A DNA stretch of 64,000 bases, taken from the NCBI RefSeq assembly GCF_006228185.1, contig NZ_CP040825.1, forward strand, positions 372,001 to 436,000, written 5' to 3'. Within the stretch, counting starts at the first letter, position 1. Every line of letters starts with the position of its first letter. Origin of the DNA: Mycoplasma nasistruthionis. GTDB taxonomy: Bacteria > Bacillota_I > Bacilli_A > Mycoplasmatales > Metamycoplasmataceae. Both the position numbers and the translations under genes were made by a program. The notes beneath the pieces were generated by a model. It did no database searches, was not told the DNA's origin, and saw nothing but the letters and a program-made list of their open reading frames with translations. Below, piece after piece: positions 46,753 through 58,088 of this stretch.

Positions 46753-47682
46753 TTATTTCTTGTTATGTAAATAGGCTACTTGAGCAATCATAGCTCCATT
46801 ATCAGTAGCATATTTTAAATTTGGTATTAAGACATTAGAATGTAGTTTTAAAAATTCATTTCTAAGCAAGGTGTTTGCACTAACTCCGCCACCTAATACC
46901 AAAGTTTTAACATCACTTAATTGACTTAAAGCTAGTTTTGTTTTTTCAATTAAATATTCAACTGCTGTTTTTTGAAAAGAAACAGCCAGTTGAACTGGAT
47001 CAATTTGTTGATTTAGCATTTTAGCTTGGTTTACTTTGTTTAAAACTTGTGTTTTTAAACCACTAAATGAAAAATCTAATGGTTTTTCTGTTTTTGGTTT
47101 TGATAAGCTTATAAAATCACCTGAATAATTTTGATACAGTCTGTCAATTAACGGTCCGCCCGGAAAACCTAGACCTAATCGAGCTGATATTTTATCAAAC
47201 GCTTCACCTACAGCATCATCTAACGTTTGTCCGATTATTTCAATATCAGTTAAAGATTCGGCATACATTAATTGAGTGTGTCCACCAGAAACTAATAAAC
47301 ATAATGCTGGAAAAGTGATGTCGTTTTCAATAGTAGCTGATAAAAAGTGCCCGATTAAATGATTTACTGGATATAAAGGTTTGTTGATAATAGAAGCAAA
47401 GGCACTAGCAAATAAGAAACCAATTTGTAATGTACCGATTAAGCCCGGTTCTTTTGTATAAGCAATTAAATCAAAAGATTCAGCTTCATGTTTACTTAAA
47501 AGCTCTTGTTGAATTAGTGCAATATTGTGCACGTGTTGTCTTGATGCTAATTCTGGAATTGTCCCACCATATTGTTTGAATAAATCAATTTGAGAAATTG
47601 ATCACATATCAATAATTTTACCGTCTTGTAAAACTGCAATTGATGTATCGTCATGTGAAGTTTCAATACCTAAAATCTTCAT
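46753..47682 (-). CDS. tsaD: tRNA t6A transferase TsaD
   Basis: 309 residues. It transfers the threonylcarbamoyl group to A37 of ANN-decoding tRNAs. Family signatures: GIETSHDDTSIAV (N-terminus), the iron-binding HxxxH in NHLIGHFLSA (~107), LLVSGGHTQLM, GEAFDKISARLGLGFPGGP, LVLGGGVSANTLLR, YATDNGAMIA. Its ATG shares one base with the tsaB stop (TAATG). Last gene of the t6A operon, followed by a terminator. Confidence 0.96.
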
Positions 47683-48242
47683 TATTGCTTTGCTCCAATT
47701 TGTGGTTTTTTAATATAGTGTGGTTTAATCTCCATTAAGTTTGTTTCCATAAAACTATTGCTGTAGGCTCAAAAGTTTTTAATAAACAATAAGTAATTAA
47801 CATTAGTTAACGGTTGGTTAATGAAATCAATAACTGTAACTTTTTGTTCTATGTCTTGGTTTTCTGGTGCTTTTAGATCAAATTGATAAACTTTTTTACC
47901 TTGAGCGTCAATGTAAGCATAATTTAAATATTTATTTTGGATCTTTAAAATATCTCAAGTGCTAATTGTATATATTTTAGCCTTAGAAATAAGGGCTAAA
48001 GTTCTAAAATAAACTAAAGACGATCTAACTCCTGTAAAAAAGCCAGGACCAATATTAGTGTAATAGTTATTAATATCTTTAAAACTTAAATTATTTTGAG
48101 TCAAAAGTTGTTGAGTTAATTGTGGAATTAAGTCAACTTTTTTCTTATAACCTTTTAGGTGGGTATAATCAATTACTTCAAAGGAATTGTTGAATAAAAT
48201 TAAAACAAAATCTAAACTTGTTGTGTCTAAAAATAAATTCAT
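47682..48242 (-). CDS. tsaB: t6A dimerisation partner TsaB
   Basis: 186 residues, an ASKHA-fold paralogue of TsaD without the metal site. NLFLDTTSLDFVLIL begins the fold and YYTNIGPGFFTGVRSSLVYFRTLA (~58-80) is the family GPGSFTGLR signature with the usual Ser replaced by Phe. It needs TsaD and TsaE for t6A synthesis, and both are encoded next to it. AGAAAGGA lies before ATG 48242. Confidence 0.92.
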
Positions 48243-48251
48243 AATTCCTTT

Positions 48252-48638
48252 CTATACAATTTCAAAACAGTGTTGATTTTCTAAATTGATTCAAGCTTTT
48301 ATTTCTAAAAAATCACCAAAATCAAAACTAGTTTTAGAAGCTCATTCAATTGCTACTATGTTGTTTTCAAAATAATCTTCAAATTCTTCTATATCACCAC
48401 CATAGTTATATAGATCAATATGAACTAAGCCTTCATATGTCTTAACATAGTTAAAACTAGGGGAAGTTATTGGTTCGTGAATACCTAATGCTAGAGCTAA
48501 ACGTTTTACAAAAGTGGTTTTACCAGCTCCTAAGTCTCCATTTAATAATAAAATCTGTTTTTGTTTAAAAAAGTCAAGATTTTGAGTTATAAAAGCATCT
48601 AAATCAGCAATTGAATTACAAATAACTTGTTTTAACAT
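48252..48638 (-). CDS. tsaE: t6A ATPase TsaE
   Basis: 128 residues. The P-loop LNGDLGAGKTTFVKRLALALG (~33-52), TSPSFNYVKTYEG and HIDLYNY with a late ENNIVAIEW are the TsaE signatures. It is the ATPase that recharges the TsaB-TsaD complex. ATG 48638 overlaps the degV stop by 7 nt. Confidence 0.95.
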
Positions 48639-49498
48639 TTTTCTAAAATCGACAATTCTTGATCACTTCAGTCTTCAGGAATTGAAATTACGACTAAAGC
48701 TTCTGGACCTGTATGAATGCTAATTGCATTAGGTAAAGTGTATTTGTAAACTTCTAACTGTGGATAATTAGTTTTAATAAAGTTTAAGATAGTTGGATAA
48801 TCTGAACAATCATTATTTAAGATCAGAAGTTTGTTTGATTTTAAATCAGCTAATTTTTCAACAATATTATTTTGAATAGTTTTAACAAAAACTCTTCCTT
48901 TACCTTCTTTTTCTAATACACCTTTATAAAATCTAATAATTGGAACGATTCTAAATAATTTAGCTAAAGTAGCTGCTGCTGGTGATAAACGACCACCCTT
49001 AACTAAATAATCATTGTACTTTGGAAATAGTGAAACTTTTAGATTTTCAGGTCAGGTTGCAATTTGTTGTAAAGCTTGATCTGTTTCAATTCCAGATTCA
49101 ATTAATTTTTGGAATTTTGAGACTTTAACAGTTAATAAAACTGCTATATATTCTGATTCGAAAACTTTTAATTTAGGATATGAAGCTTCTAGTGGTTTTA
49201 AATTAGCATATTGGCTTGATAAGTGTTTTGAAATTGGAAAAATAATAATCTCATCATATTGTGAACTTAATTCTTCAACTAATTTTTCAGCATAACCAAT
49301 TGGTGTACAAGCTGTTTTATAAGACTTGGTTTTTAGTGAAAATAATTTGAATAAATCATCTTGAGTTAAATCAACTCCGTCTTGATAATTAACACCATCC
49401 AATTCAACTTTTAGAGGTAAAAAATATCACCCGAAAGCTGAAGCTTGTTGTTTAGTTAAGCCTGTTGAGGAATCTACTATTATCGCGGTCTTTTTCAT
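48632..49498 (-). CDS. degV: DegV family fatty-acid-binding protein
   Basis: 288 residues. The start TAIIVDSSTGLTKQQA carries the DegV VDSS motif. TACTPIGYAEKLVEEL, a conserved KGGRLSPAAATLAKLFRIVPII and the C-terminal HTGPEALVV complete the family pattern. Related FakB proteins bind a fatty acid for the FakA kinase. Here it heads the t6A operon. ATG 49498 follows TATAAT by 6 nt, so the operon transcript is probably leaderless. Confidence 0.92.
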
Positions 49499-49504
49499 GC
49501 ATTA

Positions 49505-49517
49505 ATTATAGTATAAT
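49505..49517. promoter_or_regulatory. Back-to-back leaderless promoters for degV and ytpR
   Basis: Minus-strand TATAAT at 49505-49510 and plus-strand TATAAT at 49512-49517, one base apart. Each is 6 nt before its ATG (49498 and 49524). The entire intergenic gap is 25 bp. Confidence 0.75.
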
Positions 49518-49523
49518 TAAAAA

Positions 49524-50132
49524 ATGATATTACTTAATAATTTAGATAAATCATTTTCAAACACATCTGTAATCTTAGTTGATGCATCGCTAAAGTATGA
49601 TTCAACTGTTTACAGTGATAAATTTGTGTTTTTTGTAGATGCTGAAAAACAAGTTATTTCAGCCAATTTATTAGATAATAGTTATTTAAACATACGTAGC
49701 AACACCAAATATGCTCCATTAAATCAAAATCAAGTGCAATTGTTTGTAAAAGAAGCTAGTGACAAAGGATTAAAAGTACTAAATAAGCCTAAATTTAAAT
49801 ATGTTAAAGTATTAGATAAACAAAATCATCCTAAGAGTGAAAAGTTGTTTGTTTTAACACTTTTAGAAAATGTGGTTTCTAATCAAACACGTCAGTTAGT
49901 GACTAACAGACAAGATGTTAAAGTAGGCGATGTTTTAGTTATGGCAATGCCTGGAACTACTTTGCTTTCTGGTTTAGAAATTTTAGAAGGTGAAATAATG
50001 GGAGTATTTAGCCCTGGAATGTTGGTGTCTTTAGGTTCATTTGAACTAGAACCAGTTAGTTCAGATTTAATTTTTGCAACAGATGACAAAATAGGGACTG
50101 ATTACGAGTTTTTTGTTGAAGCAAGTAGGTAA
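49524..50132 (+). CDS. ytpR: YtpR-like tRNA-binding domain protein
   Basis: 202 residues. The C-terminal ~110 residues form an OB-fold tRNA-binding domain like that at the N-terminus of bacterial PheT: NHPKSEKLFVLTLL, QLVTNRQDVKVGDVLVMAMPG, LEGEIMGVFSPGML. The N-terminal ~85 residues match the YtpR-specific extension. Role unknown, possibly tRNA or RNA handling. Leaderless start, and 2 nt upstream of tyrS, so the two are co-transcribed. Confidence 0.85.
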   Translation: MILLNNLDKSFSNTSVILVDASLKYDSTVYSDKFVFFVDAEKQVISANLLDNSYLNIRSNTKYAPLNQNQVQLFVKEASDKGLKVLNKPKFKYVKVLDKQNHPKSEKLFVLTLLENVVSNQTRQLVTNRQDVKVGDVLVMAMPGTTLLSGLEILEGEIMGVFSPGMLVSLGSFELEPVSSDLIFATDDKIGTDYEFFVEASR

Positions 50133-50134
50133 AA

Positions 50135-51375
50135 ATGGAAAGTATTAAAAAATATTTGAAGAACGTGGAATATTAAAAGCAATTAGTAATGAACAAAAAC
50201 TAAACAACATCGGACCAAACGATGCTATTTACTGTGGTTTTGATCCAACTGCTAAAAGTTTACACTTAGGTAATTACATACAAATCATTAATTTATTGCG
50301 TTTAAAATATGCAGGTTATAAAGTTTATGCCTTAGTTGGTGGAGCAACCGGAATGATCGGAGATCCGTCATTTAAAGATGCCGAAAGACAATTGCTTGAT
50401 TCAAAAACATTGGAATTAAATAAGTCAAAGATTAAAGCACAATTAGAAAAATTTGGTATTGAAGTTATTGATAATTATGACTTTTATAAAAACATGAATT
50501 TCTTAGAATTTCTAAGAGATGCAGGAAAATTAGTTAATGTTGCTTATATGCTGACTAAAGATTCAGTTACTGCTAGAATTCAAAACGGCTTAAGTTTTAC
50601 TGAGTTTTCATATCAACTAATCCAGGGATGAGACTTTTTAACACTATATAAAGAAAAAAATGTTAAAGTCCAATTTGGTGGTTCAGACCAGTGGGGTAAT
50701 ATTACTACTGGTTTAGACATGATTAATACTGTGTTTGGAAATGATCATAAAGCAGTTGCTATTACAGCTAATTTATTAACTGATATAAATGGTAATAAGT
50801 TTGGTAAATCTACAGGTGGTGGAAGTTTATGACTAGACCCTGAAATGACTAAACCATATCAGTTATATCAATTCTTATTAAATCAACCCGATTCAGAAGT
50901 TGAAAAATTATTAAAATGATTAAGTCATTTATCTGTTGAAAATATCGAACAAATAATTCAACAACACCAAGCAGTTCCACAAATCAGATTAGGTCAAAGA
51001 GCATTAGCTTTTGCTGTTGTAAATGATATACACGGTAAAGACGCTGCTCGAAAAGCTGGTTTAATTTCAGCATTATTATTTAACAAGGATATTGATTTAC
51101 AAGCTATTCCAACAGCTGATATTTCTGACATTTTTGATGATGTTCCTAATATTGAATTAAAAGCAAACTCGCCATTAATTGATCAACTAATTGAATTAAA
51201 AGTAATTCAATCAAAAAGAGAAGCAAGAGAATTTATTCAAGCTAATGCTATTAAATTTAATTTAGAAAATGTTGACAATATTGACTTTGTAGTAAACTCA
51301 CAGGTTTGACAAAACCAATATGCATTAATTCATGTTGGTAAAAAGAAAATCTATCTAGCAAAAATCAGCAAATAA
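50135..51375 (+). CDS. tyrS: Tyrosyl-tRNA synthetase with an apparent 1-nt frameshift near its start
   Basis: About 413 residues once one A is added. Class I catalytic motifs: CGFDPTAKSLHLGNYI (HIGH equivalent) and KFGKSTGGGSLW (KMSKS equivalent). QFGGSDQWGNITTGLD binds tyrosyl-AMP. A C-terminal S4 RNA-binding domain ends the protein. ATG 50135 is out of frame after an A6 run (50147-50152). A7 gives MESIKKIFEERGILKAISNE, the normal N-terminus. The enzyme is essential, so sequence error or slippage is the likely explanation. A terminator follows. Confidence 0.93.
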
Positions 51376-51401
51376 AAAGTGAAATTCAATTTCACTTTTT
51401 T
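51374..51401. terminator. Bidirectional terminator after tyrS
   Basis: 13-bp perfect stem AAAAAGTGAAATT / AATTTCACTTTTT with a 1-nt centre, at the tyrS stop. Confidence 0.85.
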
Positions 51402-51412
51402 CTATATCTTTT

Positions 51413-52084
51413 TTAAATGCTTAAAAAGTCTTTACGGTATGTTTTATTTAAAAATCTAAAATAAAAAGATTTGTCAGTGTTAAATTGTTGTTTTAGGGCT
51501 TTGTTAGCTTTAATTAGTTGAATTGAATTAATTGCTATAACATAACCAAGCACAGCAGTTGCTACTCCGGAAATTATCAACCCTATCGTCACACTTTGGA
51601 ACGGATGAATTAATCAAGCAAATCAAATTGAAATAACAACTAAAAACACTCAGCTGTAAAATGCAATAATAACTACTAAATAACTGTTTAAAAATGATTT
51701 TAAGTAGTAAGGTTTAGCTTGTTCTGTTTGTTGCAAGGTAATTAGTTTATAAATTTGCATTTGATATCAGACAGGCAATAAAACACCAATTATCATTATG
51801 TGTTTATATAGTTGTTGAAATTTTAAATAAAACAAAGCCAATATTCCAATCTCTAATGCCTTTAAAACAAGCATTACACCGAAAGAAGCTCAAGCTAATT
51901 TAATTAACAATTGAATTGTTTCTTGTTCGCTTGTAGTATGTGTTTGAATACTTTGCATAAATGAAGCTATGACAAATAAAGTAATAAACGCTATTGACAA
52001 TAATGCACTGATTCAAGATAGGTGAACATTGGCTTTAAAGGTTGATATTAGTAATGTTTTTTTGTTATGTAAATGTTTTTGCAT
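51413..52084 (-). CDS. Four-helix membrane protein, unknown function
   Basis: 223 residues with four or five hydrophobic segments (about residues 25-45, 57-85, 92-112, 135-160, 165-185) and basic ends. No family motif recognised. ATG 52084 is 12 nt after a TATAAT (52097-52102) that overlaps the oppositely directed promoter of the GT80-like gene. It ends at the tyrS terminator. Confidence 0.75.
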
Positions 52085-52096
52085 AAGAATAATTTA

Positions 52097-52104
52097 ATTA
52101 TAAT
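52097..52104. promoter_or_regulatory. Overlapping divergent -10 elements
   Basis: Plus-strand TATAAT at 52099-52104 is 6 nt before ATG 52111. Minus-strand TATAAT at 52097-52102 is 12 nt before ATG 52084. The two hexamers share four bases. Confidence 0.65.
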
Positions 52105-52110
52105 AGATAA

Positions 52111-53832
52111 ATGAAAAAGATCACTAAACACTTTTTAATACTTTTAAGTGTAACAACCGCATCTGTCGCAGCGGTTTCTTATGCTTTTTTTAATAAAAAT
52201 GGTTTATATAAAACAAAGTTCTTAGACAAACAAAAATTAATTGAAAACAGCATGAATTTGAATTTGGATGCAAGTTATAATCAACTAAATGCTTATGACA
52301 ATTTGCTAGATTTTCAAAACAGTGCTGACATCAATATTTATTATTCAAGATACGGTATTCAAAACTTCTATAACATGATTAGAATGGCAATGTTGGCTCA
52401 GACTGAAACACATTTTATTTATTCATCTGACATAGTGTTTCAATCTAAGTTAAACAAAGAAGAATTACAAAATTTTTTGATTAATAAAAAAGCTTTTGAT
52501 CCTAATAAATCTCAAGAAGAGAACATCAGAAACTATTCAAGATCTAAGGTAATTGATGTTGAAAAAAATCTTGATGGTTATGACTATAAATATGAATTTG
52601 AAAGAATAATTAAACAAAATCCTGACAAGAAAATTAATGTTTGATTTAATTCAGAAATTATTAAAGAAGATATTTCTGTAATTACTGAGTTATTGCAATA
52701 TCCTAATGTTGTTTTAAATGGATTAGAAGACTCTAATGTTATAGCATTTCACTTGTATAACTACTGACTACCACAAGCTAAAAGTGTGTTGTATGATGAA
52801 CAAACCAAAAAATGAAGCAACAGTTCATCAAGCATATACAACAGAGTTAGTCAATACATTTTACCAACTGATTTAGCTACGGATTATAACATCCATAGAT
52901 ATAATCTTTTCTTTTCTGATAATTACCATGTTGATTTATTAAATAAAGAAGGATTGTTGCATATTTATCCTTTCTTTAAGTCTGATCCAACTTTAACTAT
53001 CAAAGACAAACTGTTTGCCACAAGGGATAAAAACAATAAGCGTTTATCAACACATTGATCTAAAATAACAGGATTAGATTGAAAACAAGATCGAGATAAA
53101 GTAGCTTCTAATAAAGCATTAAACAATAAGCCGGGCTTAATTGTTTTGGGTACTGCTGAAAATAATGATTTTGACTTTTATGCTACTGTTGTTAAGTTAT
53201 ATTCAGATCAATACAACATTTACTACAAAGGACATCCAGGACATAATTCAACAAGCGATGATATTGTTAAAAAAATATCATCACATCAAGAGTTTAGTTT
53301 TTACAACTATTTAACTAACAAAACTGAAAAATATGTCTTACCTGAAAACAATATTGCTGACATTTTAGAAAGTCAAATTCCTTCAGAAGAATTAACAAGC
53401 GATCATGCTGTTGAAGAAAATGGATTATATTTTGAAAAATGAGCATTGGCTGATCCTTCAACTTCAGCTGCTAAAGGAATTTTTAACAAGATTAATACAC
53501 CACAAGATTTTGCAGTATTATTCTTAAAAAATGAATCTAAAATAGCTACAGATAGGATTAATGAAACTGTTTGAAATGACTATATTCAAGAGACCTTAGT
53601 TAATTTTGTAATTAACAATGTTCAAATCACTAAACCTCAAGATACAAGCAATTTAGAGCAATGAAATGCTAATTTAGCAATTATCGACCCAAAAGGAATT
53701 TTATCTTCAGTTAAGATTGTTGAAATATCTAACTCAGAAAACCAATTTACATTTAAACTACAAGTTGTTTTAAATCAAGTAAATAATCAACAATATGCTG
53801 AAACTATTACTATACATAAAACTTTTGAATAA
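52111..53832 (+). CDS. Signal-anchored protein resembling GT80 sialyltransferases
   Basis: 573 residues. Residues ~7-26 form a signal peptide or anchor without lipobox. Residues ~345-400 read GLIVLGTAENNDFDFYATVV and then YNIYYKGHPGHNSTSDDIVK. This resembles the second Rossmann domain of GT80 sialyltransferases such as Pasteurella PmST1 (FTGTTTWEGN... then KIYFKGHPRGGEINDYI), where the KGHP His contacts CMP. The N-terminal half (DINIYYSRYGIQNFYNMIRM) would be the acceptor domain, but I could not locate the catalytic YDDGS Asp motif. Leaderless promoter. Function inferred. A non-enzymatic relative is possible. Confidence 0.55.
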
Positions 53833-53836
53833 ACAT

Positions 53837-53863
53837 AAAGCAGAATCATATGATTCTGCTTTT
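53837..53863. terminator. Bidirectional terminator (palindrome)
   Basis: 26-nt perfect palindrome AAAGCAGAATCAT and its complement between converging genes, T4 on each strand. Confidence 0.88.
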
Positions 53864-53867
53864 ACTA

Positions 53868-54932
53868 TTAAATTTCTTGTGGTTGTACTTTGTATTGTTT
53901 GAAATTTAAATATGAAATAGTAATATAGAAAGTTAAGTAAATCACTGATGTAATAACAAATAGAATATTGATATAACTTGCTGTAATCGAAAACGCTCAT
54001 CAACTAAAAGCAAAATTAGCTATTAGCAATGCTAGGGCTAATAAACTAGCAAAAACATATCAAATTCAGAAATATCATCTTTTTACTTGCACTTTTAAAT
54101 TAACATTATTTGAATATACAAATGATAAAAATATTTGTTTACATTTGTTTTTAGCCAATGCTAAATACATTCAAATAGTAATTATAATAATTAACAAAAT
54201 AACAGTATAAGCTACTAAACCGATAGTAATAATCATATCATTTAAATAAACATACATATTAAATCTAATAGGATAATATGCTACTTTTAGGTTAGTAAAT
54301 GAAGTTAGAAAACATAACGTTATTGTAGCTAATAAACTTATTGAAATAATAATACTAAAAGTTTGTGGTAAATGCTTTTTAAATTTGGCTACTTGTTGTT
54401 TTGCAGTATCAGTTGAAGTGGTTTTTATGTGTTTATAAAGATTAACATATAAGGCTATTTGCATTAATATGTTTAAAAGTGACATTAATCAAATATTAGC
54501 ATATGCCCCAGTTGAATATTGAGTTGATAATAAAAGAACCGACATTAAGTAAATCGCAAAACTAAAAACGTTTAAAGTACTTAATAAGCTAAATGATTTT
54601 CAAGCATCATTAATACTGATTTTTGTAATTTGGTTTTCTTGTTTTTTAAATAAATCATTGATTTTATTTTTATAAACAACTGTATATTCAACAGTTATTC
54701 AAACAGCCAAAATTGTTAAAATGACTAAAAATGGCGATAAATAAAGATTGAGCGTTGTTTTATATGGTAGTTTTATCATTTCTTGCGTATTGTATTTTAC
54801 AGTTGTAACTTTTCATATATCTGATTTATAAGCCAAATCTGATAAATTTCAAATTAGAATCAAAATTATTCCTATCAACACCAAACCAATAATGGATGAC
54901 ATTGACATTAAAAAGTTCTTTTTTGTTTTCAT
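53868..54932 (-). CDS. Polytopic membrane protein, unknown function
   Basis: 354 residues with about nine hydrophobic helices. Charged loops near residues 95-110 (NKINDLFKKQENQ) and 185-205. No motif recognised. It converges with the GT80-like gene at a shared terminator. It could belong to a surface-modification set with its neighbours, but nothing in the sequence proves this. Confidence 0.75.
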
Positions 54933-55032
54933 ATCTTAATTCTAAAACTTAAATAATATGTTTTAATATTTTGCCATTCATTCTTCGGCTTTTTCACAAA
55001 ATTGCAATATATTACTGCTGAATAATGAAAAT

Positions 55033-55055
55033 AACCAGAAACATTGTTTCTGGTT
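55033..55055 (-). terminator. Terminator after the choline-kinase-like gene
   Basis: 10-bp stem AACCAGAAAC / GTTTCTGGTT, 3-nt loop, just beyond the stop codon on the minus strand. Confidence 0.8.
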
Positions 55056-55059
55056 GTGA

Positions 55060-55812
55060 TTAATCTCTAAAGCTTTGTGTTTGTTTTTTATGATTAAATT
55101 CTTGAACATTTTTTTCTAATTCATTGATAAAATGCTCGTCACTAAATGGTTTAACTGGTTGTGCATTAATTCATAAAATTGTTAAATAATGAACTAGGAT
55201 TTTTTGTTGAATTAAGTATTCTTCTCAATATGAATCATATTGATCTAAAAACACTTGTTCTTGGTGTTTGGTTAAATATGAATGACAAATAAAATAAGCT
55301 AAATCAAAATGTTTATCACCCATTGAAGCATATTCTCAATCAATAAAATAAACTTTATCTTTCATATCAACTAAAATGTTAGCTAATCTTAAGTCATTAT
55401 GTAATGGACGGTTATTCTCGCTGTGTTTTAAAATTAAGTTAATTTTTTTGTAATATTTGTCTAAAATAGGTACTTGAACGTTTTTTTCTTTTAAAATTTT
55501 ACGGTACTCTTTAACTCTAGCAGCAACGTTTGATTTGGGAAATTTAAGTTCTGAATCATGAAGTATTTTAATATTGTCAGCAACTTGTTTTAAAACTTCA
55601 TCTGTAAAAACTGTTTCTTTGTGTTCAATTCATTTTCATTTACTTTCAAACTCATTGTCTTCAAGCAATTCTGGTACGAAATCAAATTGCGCTAACATTG
55701 TGTTATCTAATTTATGATTAAATGGGTTTTTAATTTTTTCTTGAACAACTTGATCATTTAGTTTATAAGAAATATTAGTATGTCCTGATGTTAATTTTTG
55801 TTTTACTTCCAT
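55060..55812 (-). CDS. LicA/choline kinase-like phosphotransferase
   Basis: 250 residues, small kinase fold. The N-terminal SGHTNISYKLNDQVV resembles the LicA/APH G-T-N-nucleotide strand. The catalytic loop RPLHNDLRLANIL has the Brenner HxDxxxxN (~145) and KVYFIDWEYASMGD is the metal-binding D-W-E-Y-A typical of choline kinases. Predicted reaction: ATP-dependent phosphorylation of choline or ethanolamine for membrane lipid or surface decoration. Start 55812 with an AGAGGT site. Confidence 0.85.
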
Positions 55813-55855
55813 ATTTAACCTCTTTAAAGTTTTTGTTTTTAAAATTATATATATT

Positions 55856-55882
55856 AAAAACCTCTTTAAAAAGAGGTTTTTT
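55856..55882 (-). terminator. Terminator after the first MIP-type protease
   Basis: AAACCTCTTT / AAAGAGGTTT stem with T-run, 5 nt past the stop. Confidence 0.85.
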
Positions 55883-55886
55883 CATA

Positions 55887-57986
55887 TTAGTATCCTTCAG
55901 GGAATAGTGCGGTTCTTTTATTTCCGTTGCCATCGAATCCGTTTGGATAAATTTCTTGAAGGTTTTGACGATATGAACGTGTTTGTTCAGCAAATCCTGT
56001 TCCGTCAATTAAATTGAATCCATAAATTACTTTATTATCATTTGTTTTAATATTAGCTTTTTGTAATAATGGAGCAAATGTTCCGACTCCTAGTAAATTG
56101 TCTTTGTCGATGTTAGATTGAACTCCATTGTAAATTCCTACAATTTCACCGTATTCATTGTAAACTACTGAACCACTAGCTCCATAGTATAGTGAAGAGA
56201 ATTTAACATTGTAGTTAAATCCATAATAATCACCATATGGTCTATTATAAAGTTTGTCATAAATTCAGTGGTTATTAGAGTCCATTCTACCTGTTACGTC
56301 ATTTGTCGCATAACTAAATAGTTTATCATTAGGTACTGTTGTTCCTCTAGTGTTATATTTTGGCTCAACAATGTTTTGTGTTCTTTCACTTGGGTTGTTT
56401 GTTTTTCAAGTGGTTGTATCAGGCTTAGGATATCCGGCGATATAAAGATTTTTAGCATTATATAAACCAAATTCATAAGCAGGATTAGTTTTATCAAGAC
56501 CTTGCCCTCTTGTGTAATAGTCAAGTGTCATAATATTGTTATTTGTTGTTTTTGTGTAATTTGGTTTTAATTTAGAATCTTGCATTCTTTGAACATAAGA
56601 ATCTACTGCTGAAACCGCATCCCTTATTCACTGTGCAAACGTTTGATCTGCTTGTGTTAAATCGACATCAAATTCAAACACACCAAAATCTATGTAGAAT
56701 GGTATTTTACCTGTTTGGTTTAAGAAATCTCTTTTTTCTTGCAATGCTTCTTCACTAGATGAATTTTTAGTTCTTTCTATTTCACCATTTTGATAATTTT
56801 TATATTCTTGTCATTTTTGATCCAAACTGCCTTTAAATTGATTAAAGGCTTTATCAGAAACAAAATCAACTCCAGCAAAAACGATTTTTGGTGCTGTAAA
56901 TGCCTGTGTTACTGTTGTATTTCCGCTTAAATTGTTTTGTGAATATTGTTGATACACAGCGTTATTTGCGTATACAGATATTGGTGTTCTGTAATTTGAA
57001 TTATTTGCTAATGGTGCAAAACTTGGTTTTGTTGATGTCTTACCAAATGCAAACACCGTTCCTTTTCGTCCTGTAGGATCTGTATAGTTTCATTTATCAC
57101 TTAGTGCCTTGTTTTCAAGCGTATTTGAATACTGAGCAATAACGTGCATGTTTGTTGCCATAAAAATTTTGTAGTGATTTTCATCTTTTTTATAGTAGTC
57201 TAAAACTCATCCTGTTCCTTGATCAACTAAATAGCTTGGTGTCGTGTTTTCTTTCCCACCATTCAAATCAGTTCCTGGCATAATCATAAATGTTCTTTTT
57301 CAAATTTCATCATAAATTTGATCAGCTGTTAGTTTAGCAGATTCATATTTTGATACGTAATCAGGCGATGTGTTTCTTGCTAGGACAAAATTATTTGCTG
57401 AGTTAGGGTCAAATGGATTAAATGGTGGTAACGGAACTGGATCAGGTTCTTGTAAATCTCCTGCAGTGTCATTATTTCCAGGTTCAGCCGGTTGATCATC
57501 TTGCTCTCCTGGTGTTGGATTAGGTTTAGGTGTAGGTCTTTCGGGTTGATCATCTACCTCAACTTTTCCACCTGCTCAGTCAGGGCTTTTTGGAACTCCG
57601 GGTACTTTTGATTCTTTTTTGATTACTTCAACTTGGTTTTTAAATTGCGCTAAAATCAGTTTTAACTCATTAGTCACGTGAGTTATATCATTCAATGACA
57701 CAGTATTTTTTGAATCGTATGATTTAGCTTTTTCAATTATTACTTCAAGTCTTTTTTGAGCTGAAATATAATTTGCATTCTCTGATAAAGTTGCAGAAGC
57801 ATTTTTTTCAAGTTCAGCTTTTGTTATTTCTGTTTTCAATTCTGCTTTTGCTTTAATTAAAGAATCTGACATTTGATTGTCTGATTTTTTAACTCCAAAC
57901 TCACAGCTTGTCATTGCTAAAATAGGCAATCCCATTGCTGGAGTTAACAACATTATTGATTTGATTCGTCTTAAGTTATTTTTCAT
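55887..57986 (-). CDS. MIP-type (DUF31) serine protease lipoprotein 1
   Basis: 699 residues. Lipobox ILAMTSC near residue 28 places it outside. A helical segment (~40-135) and a Pro/Asp-rich linker (~140-190, e.g. QPERPTPKPNPTPGEQ) precede the trypsin-like DUF31 domain. The triad is visible: His in IFMATNMHVIAQ, Asp in DFGVFEFDVDL, Ser in YYGASGSVVYNEYGEIVGI. The family includes MIP, which cuts antibody bound by MIB. No MIB-like gene is seen. Target unknown. ATG 57986 is leaderless (TATAAT, 6 nt). Confidence 0.88.
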
Positions 57987-57992
57987 ATTTTA

Positions 57993-57998
57993 ATTATA
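57993..57998 (-). promoter_or_regulatory. Leaderless -10 promoter of MIP-type protease 1
   Basis: TATAAT, 6 nt, ATG 57986. Confidence 0.6.
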
Positions 57999-58062
57999 TT
58001 ATTTTCAGTGCAACTTGCACCAACTTTTATATAAAATTTATTTTATATAAAAAGATTGTTAT

Positions 58063-58068
58063 ATAATT
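58063..58068 (+). promoter_or_regulatory. -10 element of the coiled-coil lipoprotein gene
   Basis: TATAAT 20 nt before ATG 58089. The short leader carries AAGGATG. Confidence 0.5.
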
Positions 58069-58088
58069 TAATTATTAAGGATGTATAT

